A stretch of DNA of 64,000 nt from Triatoma infestans (lineage: Eukaryota; Arthropoda; Insecta; Hemiptera; Reduviidae): positions 1 through 64,000 of the forward strand of contig JAAEAF010014387.1 in the NCBI GenBank assembly GCA_011037195.1, given 5' to 3'. Of the stretch, positions 55,735-64,000 are shown piece by piece; the stretch's first letter is position 1; the number at the start of each line of letters is the position of its first letter. The translations under genes were made by a program, and so were the position numbers. The notes beneath the pieces were generated by a model, which ran no database searches, was not told the origin of the DNA, and saw nothing but the letters and a program-made list of their open reading frames with translations.

Positions 55735-56055
55735 CTTCAAACGAAGCCAACGAAGGGTTGGGAATGAAGTATCGTACTGCTTTCCCTACCACAGGGGTCT
55801 CTATATTGAAGCAAAAAAGGACAGCGGAAGCCCCATTCTATCACCATCATTCACTCAAGAGCAAAGACACCTTCCGTGCTAACCATCCAACAACAAACAT
55901 CCAGTCTATGTCTTATTTAGTTTTCTCTTCCCGTCTCTTAATCTCTTAATTAAGTCAAGTCCTTAGAATTATAAGTGTATATATGTATATATTAATTAAA
56001 GTGCACTAAGCATAACATTTAATTATTAATTATAAACCCCCTGAACTCTCACTAC
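55735..56055 (+). repeat. Dispersed LTR-like repeat family C
   Basis: ACGAAGCCAACGAAGGGTTG, CCCTACCACAGGGGTC, AGAGCAAAGACACCTTC and TAAACCCCCTGAACTCTC recur in the order seen at 42700-43021. Confidence 0.55.
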
Positions 56056-56059
56056 ATCG

Positions 56060-57430
56060 TCATAATCCCAGTTTTAGATTAACTACAGCTTAACTTTAAG
56101 AGAACCATATTTACAGTTATTTAGAATTACTATTTCTAAACTTAGTCAGCCAAATAAGAATATGTCAGCTTAATAACTTTACAATAATCTATAAAGGTAT
56201 CCGCCAAAAATATGAAGGTTACTATCCGACTTACAATAGTGAAAAACACAGATAATTTTTATCATTTTATATTAAAGTGCCCCTGATATATACTAATAAC
56301 AGGTTTAAATATATATTAGTACGTACATAATAATGATCTCGATGATAAGTGTAATAATATAGTGATTGCATATGTGGGCATGGGAAACCCCAAATCTCTC
56401 CTCTCTCCTAGACACCTCTTATGCAAATGCCCAAGGATGGAGCCTTAAAGATCTGCACCTATGTTTATTTATCTTTGCAAGAAACAACTACATTTGTATC
56501 AACACAAAAAACAAATAATAAATGGGTAAAGAAGTGGTCCAAACTATGAAACAAAAATGATAGTAATGTTGGAGATAAATCTGTGAAGTAAAGGTGCTGA
56601 GTAGATCTTTGCACAGCCGAGGTATTTAACTTAATAAGGTCGGACGTGACAATAAACATGGATATCATATGTTTTCTGGTGACTAATGCCGACTGTTTCT
56701 GAGCAGTTTCTTATGAAATTTATAAATTTTATCGCAATAGCAACGGTAATTGGCTGGACCAGAAGGAATAGTAGTTAACAGTGACTGCTACAGACCGGAT
56801 AACTAACAAAACAACTGTTTCATGATACAAAAATGATAAAAAATTAACCATAATCATGTGGATAATTACATTAAACTAAACATTTGCCAATAATCTTCTT
56901 TTTATATTAGTCACATTGCATTGTCTGATTAAAGTTCAGAAGGCAAAGGCCTAATTTGGAAGGCCCCACATTTTTTGAGAGCCTCATGACTATTGGTCAA
57001 ACTAATCAATAAAGCGTCAGTGGACCAATTGAAGCATAGATTGCCAAGGATTGGCAAAAGTCCAGAATCTGATAAATCTCAGTTGATTTAAAAAATTTTA
57101 TCCATTCCCGAAAAAATTGAAGTAAAAAAAAAATCTGATATTGATATATTTTATCGTCGGTGGTAAGTCCGAAAACAATAATGTTGATTTGATCATGGAA
57201 AAAATATTATAATCAATCTTTTTTGTTTAAATTGTATCAATAGAATTAATAATTGTTTAAAGTTTAGTCTTTTTGTAATAAAATTGATTTATTAATATCT
57301 TCGGTTTGGATAGAATTAAAAATATATTAGGAGATAATTGTACGATGTTTCACCGAAAATTTGACTGCATAAGAGCTTCTACCGGGTTTAATCCGGGAAT
57401 TGGCCACATGATTAAAATTGAAATTAATTT
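56060..57430. other. Stretch without recognised gene
   Basis: AT-rich; no ORF with a motif I recognise and no repeat family. Confidence 0.45.
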
Positions 57431-57436
57431 TTGAGA

Positions 57437-57870
57437 ATGAGGAGGTGGATAGGTTTGCCAAATTAGGCGCCTCTCTTCCTTTCATTGGTCTCGAGCCTGC
57501 TGTTGGCGTGTTCGCTGGCATATGTCTGTCAGGTTTCCAGACATGGGTTAGCTTCACAGCATTCATCCTTATGGATGAGCTCAGTTAGTTTTCGGCAGTC
57601 CAAAATGCTCATCGGGGGGCAATTTCGAAGGTCATTAGTGGAGACGTTGCTGTGTTTTTCACGGAGCTCTCCCAGGCATCTGGTTGGATCTCTTACTGGA
57701 CATTGTGGTTTAAGGAGACATCTCTATATAATTGGGGCTCATGCCGGATCCAATTTGTAGAGTCTGTGAGACAGAGGAGGAAACACCAATCCATCCTATG
57801 ACTGATTGCCCGGGTTGTGCGGAAATTAGGTTCAGGACTGTGGAAGAGCTTAGTCTATTATTAATGACTT
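57437..57870 (+). pseudogene. LOA-like LINE, C-terminal fragment, decayed
   Basis: NEEVDRFAKLGASLPFIG starts at about 57437, as in the copy at 5248-6030. The protein continues through SGFQTW, QSKMLIGG and the LVGSLTGHCGLRRHLY block, then the knuckle CRVCETEEETP. Frameshifts occur near 57545 and 57745. It stops before the 3' UTR. Confidence 0.78.
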
Positions 57871-58788
57871 AGTCTGATATCAATGCCCTCAATACCCTGG
57901 GGATATGCTGTCTCTGACGTTACTCAATTTTTTCATTTTGTTTTATGAGGAATCGACTCTCATCGAACATATAAAACGATAGCACTAAGCTCTAGATTCC
58001 TCTTCTTTACTGGGAGTAAATCATATCTGGGCATCCCACATCTAGCTTGCTTATCTTCTCCACACCTAGCTATTATAAATATACATAGCCCTGCACCAGG
58101 AGGATTCCGAGACAAGATACTTTTACTAAATACCCTATAACTTTAATCAAGCCAGAGGAACAACACGGTGGAAGCCAACTGGACGATATATACCACTTCC
58201 ATAGAGAAACATTCGACACATGATTATGTTGACACTGCCGTAGATAACTTAGCGAAGTGGTCTGGAAAAGAAGAACCGTGAGGCCAAATGGAAAAGTATA
58301 CCTACTTAGTAAAGTATACTTTATTTTGGAATGAGCATCTTACGAGCTAAAAGAGGAATGTGGTGAAGCTAGGTCTATTGTGGTAGTCTCTGAATAGCAA
58401 CCGTAGAGTGTACTACTACGGGCTATTACTTTCAACCAATCTTTATATATTTTCTTTTCTTAAATTTTTGTTGTCTTGGTGTTCCACATAAGTTATTATA
58501 ATTTTAGGCTTGAGGTTAATATTAAGTTTTACTTCTTAAAAAGACTAATAAGCTTAGACCTTGGAATTACTGAAATCCAATGGTAGAACAAGGTTTAATT
58601 TCGATTAATAGTGTACATTCGCTTTCTTGTTCTGATTCTTAATAGAACAATGTGCAAAACTGGCTCTTACATCAATGTACAATACTGACTTCACACTGAT
58701 AATTTTTGTATTATACACTATTAATTTATCTTTAATCGGTTGCCTAACTCTAATGAAGGTGTTAAATAAATGCCAAAATACTTATATC
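57871..58788. other. Stretch without recognised gene
   Basis: Between two LOA-like fragments; nothing recognised. It may be an insertion that separated them, since 57437-57870 and 58790-59150 overlap in content and so are two copies. Confidence 0.4.
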
Positions 58789-58789
58789 T

Positions 58790-59150
58790 GGTTGAATCTG
58801 TTACTGGACATTGTGGTTTAAGGAGACATCTGTACATAGTGGGGCTCAAGCCGGATGTAGAGTCTGTGAGACAGAGGAGGAAACACCATCCATCCTATGA
58901 CTGATTGCTTGGGTTGGGAGGAAATTAGGTTCAGGACCTTTGGTCGGAATATGATGTCTCAAGGCTATTTCCGCTTAAGCTATATTGTCCGACTTATTCG
59001 GACTGCGGTGAATCTTAGATATATTAGATCCGGGTCTGGATTTTTGTTATAGACCCGGCTTGTTGTTGTTTTTCTTGGGGTAGCTATATATGGGCCCAGT
59101 GAGGCTTTGGATAGTGTAGGGTTTCCCTCCCCACAGACAAATAATAATAA
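58790..59150 (+). pseudogene. LOA-like LINE, 3' end with UTR
   Basis: ESVTGHCGLRRHLYIVGL, the knuckle region and RLIRTAVNLRYIRSGSGFLL are followed by the 3' UTR with TAGCTATATATGGGCCC at 59081, GAGGCTTTGGATAGTGTAG and CTCCCCACAGACAAATAATAA. This UTR is the template for the type b tail of SINE family A. Confidence 0.78.
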
Positions 59151-59497
59151 GTTGAAATTAAGAACCCCAATTATTTTATATAGAAAAAAACTCATGATGA
59201 GTGTAAAAAAAAAAAAAAAAATTATTGTTACTATAATTATTAGTTTTCATCATTTTTGTATCATCAAAAAAGAGTGCTTTTGTTTTTTGTTTTTTTTAAA
59301 CATTGCTATTTGTTATTTGTAGCCTTGATGATCGTTTTTAGTATAAGACGAAACCTTGGACAAATAAATTGTTTATATAAACTGATCTAATACTTCAATA
59401 ATCTAGTCAGCTATTGTGTAAATTCATTGAACAAAATATTAACACGGTTTATATATATATATATTATTCAGATCTAACATGTAATAATATAAATGTA
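59151..59497. other. AT-rich stretch without recognised gene
   Basis: Homopolymer runs and a (TA)n at 59450-59463. Nothing coding recognised. Confidence 0.45.
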
Positions 59498-59499
59498 TA

Positions 59500-60985
59500 C
59501 AGGGTGACCAGAGTTATATGCTCCACCCACTTTTTTTTTTAAACGGCGGGAAATTTCGAAAAAATAGAAAACACGTATTTAATCATTTTTAGTCTAGTTT
59601 ATTTTCAGTGATTGATCCATTTTTTTATACCCCAATATCCCGAGATACAGCATCCAACTTTTTTTTTTCAAATGGAACATTATATTTTTTTTTTGCATAT
59701 TTTTATAGTAATTGAGCCTCTAAAAAAATTTAAAAAAAAAAATTTAAAATCGGTTAGGTTTTTCAAAAGTTATGGTAATTTAAAATATGAAAAACAAATT
59801 TCAGTTTAATATCAAAATTACCTTATTTTTTCTTTAAAGAAGCTCTTCAAACTGGGCACCATCAACGGATAGGCAAGCCAAAGCTCTGGACTCCCACGCT
59901 CTGTTTGTAGCAGCACTTAGGTGGCAAAGTCAACATCTAGGCAGGCTAGAGTTATTCGACGTTCCATATCTTCGACTGAACCCACGGGATTAAGGTTACT
60001 GTACACTTTATTTTTTTGATATCCCCACAAAAAATATCCATTGGGGTTAAGTCCGGAGGTCGAGGTGGCCATTGGATCGGACCATGAGTTCCTAACCACT
60101 TTTCGTGGAAATTTCTGTCCAGGTAACGTCGAACAACTCTCGCATTATGTGCCGGGCAACCATCTTGTTGAAAATACATATCTAACCGACGTTTTAGAGG
60201 AACATCTTCAAGCAAAACGGGCAAAATGTCTCTTAAAAAAGTTAGATACCTTTCACCAGTTAAGTTCCCTCTGTAGAATTGTGGGCCGATTAGTTGGTTT
60301 CCTCAAACTCCACACCAAACATTTGTAGAAAAAACAACCTAATGGCGTGTGGCGAAGGTAACTTGTGGATTTTCTTCTGCCCATATTCTAGTTCCAACGA
60401 TTAAGAAGGCCATTGTTGGTAAACTTTGATTCATCAGTCCATAAAATTGTGCATTTTTTGTGGGGATATCTAAAAAATAAATGTACAGTAACCTTAATCC
60501 CATGACTTCAGTCGAAGATATGGAACGTCGAATAACTCTAGCCTGCCTAGATGTTGACTTTGCCACCTAAGTGCTGCTACAAACAGGGCGTGGGAGTCCA
60601 GAGCTTTGGCTTGCCTATCCGTTGATGGTGCCCAGTTTGAAGAGCTTCTTTAAAGAAAAAATAAGGTAATTTTGACATTAAACTGAAATTTGTTTTTCAT
60701 ATTTTAAATTACCATAACCTTTGAAAAACCTAACCGATTTTAAATTTTTTTATTTTTATTTTTTTAGAGGCTCAATTACTACAAAAATATGCAAAAAAAA
60801 ATATAATGTTCCATTTGAAAAAAAAAAGTTGGATGCTGTATCTCGGGATATTGGTGTATAAAAAAATGGTTCAATCACTGAAAATAATCTAGACTAAAAA
60901 TGATTAAATACGTGTTTTCTATTTTTTCGAAATTTCCCGCCGTTTAAAAAAAAAGTGGGTGGAGCATATAACTCTGGTCACCCTA
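59500..60985 (-). mobile_element. Palindromic mariner-like element with partial transposase
   Basis: Ends read CAGGGTGACCAGAG (left) and its complement with one change (right), each next to TA, the mariner target. Unusually, 536-bp (59500-60035) and 533-bp (60453-60985) inverted arms enclose a 417-bp unique centre. The minus strand encodes part of a DD(E/D) transposase: FQQDGCPAHN with the aspartate at 60164-60162, then WPPRPPDLTPMD, spacing of 36 residues between D21 and D58 of frame 60224-59952. Upstream remnants LIVGTRIWAEENP lie around 60400-60360. Several frameshifts. The N-terminal helix-turn-helix part is replaced by an inverted copy of the 3' end, so it cannot make a full transposase. 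Confidence 0.85.
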
Positions 60986-61179
60986 TATTTACGTATAAAA
61001 TAGCTATCCGTTTTTCAATAATAAGAAATAAGAAAACGATTTTCGAGTCTTTACAATCATAAAAAGATAAACTGTATTAACATTTCTGAGCTTCTTTCTA
61101 AAAATTAAAAGATACCTAACTTTCATTTTCATAATTTTCTATAAGATAAATTTTTTTCATTAATGAAAATTTTGTTCTC

Positions 61180-62525
61180 CTTCAATAATTTATTTGCAAC
61201 TGTACAATATATACAATAAGCAAATATGATAAATGATTACAAGACATGATTTACATGGGAAGAAAATACCCAGTCAGGTATTACTTCAAGGCTGTGGAGT
61301 TAATTTAAAAGGTCACGGGGCCACTGACGCTTCAGGCGTCGAGAAGGATTATCAGGTAAGGTTTGACTAGCAAGTTGCTGAACCAAAGGATTATGATGAT
61401 GGGACAGGGAGTTATGGAATCTTTGATAGCGGGATTTAATTAGGTCGGACACACATGGAATGGATAGGTCATTATGTAAGGTTTTATTGGAGACATAATA
61501 AGGAGCATTGGTGATTTTTCGTAGGATTTTGGATTGTAAGGATTGGATACGGTAAACGTTGGAATGCTTAGTGGATCCCCATACCTCTAGTCCGTAAGTC
61601 CATATTGGTCGTAGTAAAGTTTTGTGTAGTGTGAGCTTATTTTTTAAAGTAAGTTTGGATCGTTTGTCTAAGAGTCTTGAAAGGATAAGAAATCGCCTAT
61701 TGGTTTCAGTCCTTTTCAGTCTGGTATGGGGGTTCCAGGTTAGTCTTTTGTCTATATATAACCCAAGATAGCGTACTCTATCAGCAGTAGGTAGGAAGGT
61801 GTTATTTAATTTAACACCAGGACAGAGGGAGTGACGAAGTGTAAACGTAGTGTGAATACATTTCTTTTCATTAACTTTTATCTTCCATTTTTTGCACCAC
61901 TCTTCTATTAAGGAAAGATGATCTTGAAGATGACTGGAGGCAATAGTAGGTTCGGTATGGGAGGAAAGAATAGCAGTATCATCAGCGAAGGTTGATGTTA
62001 CTGTATTAGGGTGTAGGGGAAGGTCAGCCGTGTATATTGTGTATAAAATTGGACCTAGGATACTACCTTGCGGTACTCCAGCTTTCACAGGGAAATAGGG
62101 AGAAAAGGAAGAACCCTGAGAGACTTGGCAAAACCGATCGCTCAGGTATGATTTAAGAATAAAGAAATAGGTATATGGTAGGATGCTTTTGAGTTTCCAC
62201 AGCAGTCCAGGGTGCCAAACCTTGTCGAAAGCCTGAGAGACATCAAGGAAGGCCCCTGTACAGTACTGTTTCTTCTCAAAAGAGGATGTTGCGGCGTCTA
62301 CAACACGATGAACTTGTTGTATAGTGGAGTGCATTTGCCTGAAACCAAACTGATGGTCGAGAAGGGTTTTTGAAGATTCTAGGATAGGAATTATGCGTTT
62401 AAGTAAGAGCTTTTCTAGGATTTTGGACAGTACTGGAAGTAGACATATTGGCCGGTAGGAGCGGGGATCATGCAATGGTTTTCTGGGTTTGGGGATCATC
62501 TTTATAATAGAGGATTTCCACAATG
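61180..62525 (-). mobile_element. Jockey-like LINE (family B), RT domain intact, 5'-truncated
   Basis: The frame 62523-61300 (407 codons) holds an uninterrupted RT: SYRPICLLPVLSK, QFGFRQMHS, FLDVSQAFDKVWH, GVPQGSILGPILY, FADD (the catalytic FADDTAIL), KWKIKVNEKK and VRYLGLYID, then WNPHTRLKR and the C-terminal tail ending RQWPRDLLN. The frame begins at the truncation point, so the endonuclease and ORF1 are missing; the ATG is probably incidental. The 3' UTR runs to about 61180 with AATAAA on the minus strand. The decayed relative at 48236-49757 is nearly collinear. Low number of defects suggests a relatively young insertion. Confidence 0.9.
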
Positions 62526-62995
62526 TAGGAAAATAAGTAGTTCTTAGAACGGATGAAAATTACTCGTAAATATGAATAATAATGAACAGCTATCTAAATA
62601 TAGATAAATTCAAATTTGGAAATCTTGGAAATATTTCAATTAATTATTTTTCTTTCAAGAAGATAGCAAATTTCATGAAAATTATTTAAATTTTTAAAGC
62701 AAGTTTTCTCCTAAAACCCATACGGTCATATTAAAACTCAATAATTAGAATTTTTTTGTTTTTACTCTCAAATGAACAAAAGATTTAGAGCAACATTGTC
62801 GCAAGTGATTCCAAAAATTTGGTGCCGAATCTGAGGATATCTCTTTCGCTTTAGCACTGGCATTTTTAAACGAACTAGAGTTGACATGAGATGTATTTAG
62901 GAGGGGGCCAAAATAGAATTTAGGTCACTGGCGGCTTAAATGCATTTTCATCCCTAAGGGACAACTCTAGTAACAGATTACATTATGCGTGAAAT
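62526..62995. other. AT-rich stretch without recognised gene
   Basis: Flank of the Jockey-like insertion. Nothing recognised. Confidence 0.45.
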
Positions 62996-62999
62996 AGAA

Positions 63000-63620
63000 A
63001 CAAATCATTTTTATAATTTCACCACCGTACACAGGACTTAAAAGACAAGCACTGACTAAAAAGGGCCAAACTTCTTTATAGACTTATTGGAAGACGATCC
63101 AAATTACCTACAGAAATTAAAAGACTGATATATATTTCTATAATGAAACCAATTTGAACTTACGGACTTGAATTGTGGGGTTCAGCTAAACTTACAAACT
63201 TACGTACCATTCAGACATTCCAATCTAAGCTACTTCGACAGATAGTTGATACTCCTTTCTACATTTCAAACCTTACGCTCCATAATGACCTCAACATCCC
63301 TTTTGTACAACAACTCGCCAAGACAAAATATCATAAACTGCATACTATTCTCGCCTTTTGCTCTAATCCCTTTGTACAATCTCTAGCCTCCACTACCATC
63401 CCTGACAATCCACCTCGCGCCGTTTGAATCGCCAGTGGCCTCGAGATTTCCTTCGGCACTGATCAGTGCTATTGGTACCCCTTACAGAGTGCTACCGCTG
63501 GGTAGTTTCTCTCCTCCTGCCTTCTCATAGCCTACAGTTTCAATTATTCAACATCCTATTTACTCATTGTATATATGTAATACAGAATTGTAAATTTCTA
63601 AATAAACAAAAAAATATTTT
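63000..63620 (+). pseudogene. Jockey-like LINE (family A), 3' end
   Basis: TYGLELWGSAK-type wording begins at about 63155, then FQSKLLRQIVDTPFYISN, LHNDLNIPFVQQ and DNPPRAV to 63425. Before 63155 broken frames give the R-RLIGRRSKLPTEIKR-like block. The 3' UTR holds ACCGCTGGGTAGTTTCTC and ends AATAAACAAAAAAAT near 63610. The RT core is missing. Confidence 0.75.
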
Positions 63621-63735
63621 ATTTTCCATTTTCATTTTATTTTTTAAATATTTAATTTTTTATTGATTTTTTTTGTTAATTAAGTTTTATATATATAATA
63701 TACGTATAATTATATATATAGTTGGTCGGGGAAGT

Positions 63736-63890
63736 ACTAGCTCTACGCTTTCCAAAGTTCCCCTGAATCCATATAGCTACCCCCAAAGTTTGAGTGCACT
63801 GCCGACCTCTTTGGGCACTGAGCCTGTAAGAGGCTCCTAGGGCGACAAAATCTAAAGCCAGCACTACTGGACTCAATCCAAGAACATCAG
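63736..63890 (-). mobile_element. SINE family A fragment, tail type b
   Basis: On the minus strand the head wording GGACTCAATCC (B-box relative) and CCTAGGAGCCTCTTACAG lead to the tail GGGGTAGCTATATGGATTC. The middle of the body is shortened. Confidence 0.65.
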
Positions 63891-64000
63891 CGTTGTTAGT
63901 TTACTTCAAATCTTGCCCCATTACAAAAAAAAAAGCTTAATATATTTTCAAATTTTGCGGTTATCTTGAGGTTTTTAAAAAAATTTTACCAACTTCCCTC

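Overview
The window is eukaryotic, AT-rich and built almost wholly of transposable elements and their remains. Arthropod-type element families (LOA/I- and Jockey-like LINEs, an R2-like restriction-endonuclease LINE, Penelope, mariner, Helentron-like repeats, tRNA-derived SINEs) and a TATA plus TCAGT initiator point to an insect. A hemipteran such as a planthopper would fit, but I hold that only loosely. I found no convincing host gene, rRNA gene, free-standing tRNA gene or CRISPR array. All long ORFs belong to retroelements.

The commonest component is a non-autonomous repeat of about 0.75-1.0 kb (called HINE-like here). It starts ACTTTCTCTTACTCC and ends with the inverted form of that 15-mer followed by a small hairpin and CAGA. 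It sits between T and T and carries one or two ~290-bp internal modules. This is the architecture of Helentron-associated (DINE-1-like) rolling-circle elements. Good copies lie at 17042-17939, 18731-19478, 19493-20488, 21154-22146, 35436-36425, 40804-41778, 41829-42514 and 53504-54494. A diverged subfamily II lies at 12330-16065, 23153-27345, 34800-35312 and 47898-50357, and most of these are split by later insertions.

Layout: 1-2,350 HINE debris and an R2-like LINE tail split by a small LTR-like repeat; 4,450-6,020 HINE and a LOA-like LINE 3' end; 6,807-7,461 a palindromic Penelope-type unit; 7,681-9,178 HINEs split by an RTE-like tail; 10,151-10,961 nested LTR-like repeats; 12,408-15,824 a LOA/I-clade LINE ORF2 (EN, RT, RNase H); 16,500-22,150 a HINE cluster; 23,445-27,253 a SINE fused to a nearly intact APE-type LINE; 28,860-29,645 a second R2-like tail; 30,100-30,800 a promoter-like GC-richer segment; 31,400-34,000 SINEs and Jockey debris; 34,800-36,870 HINEs; 37,470-40,690 an RTE-like LINE split by a Penelope element with a LINE tail inserted downstream; 40,804-44,450 HINEs and SINEs; 44,480-46,540 Penelope unit, LTR-like repeats and SINE; 47,300-50,360 HINEs with a three-level nest; 50,358-52,906 LTR-like repeats; 53,504-56,060 HINE, Penelope unit and an LTR-like repeat; 57,430-59,150 two LOA-like tails; 59,500-60,985 a palindromic mariner derivative; 61,180-63,600 Jockey LINEs.

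Several insertions can be ordered from exact target-site duplications (TSDs), so the window reads as layers of elements inserted into elements. The most unusual items are the Penelope-derived palindromic units with hammerhead-like cores and their own TSDs, the SINE-LINE fusion whose only visible ATG comes from the SINE, and the SINE family with two alternative 3' tails, one matching a LOA-like LINE 3' end.
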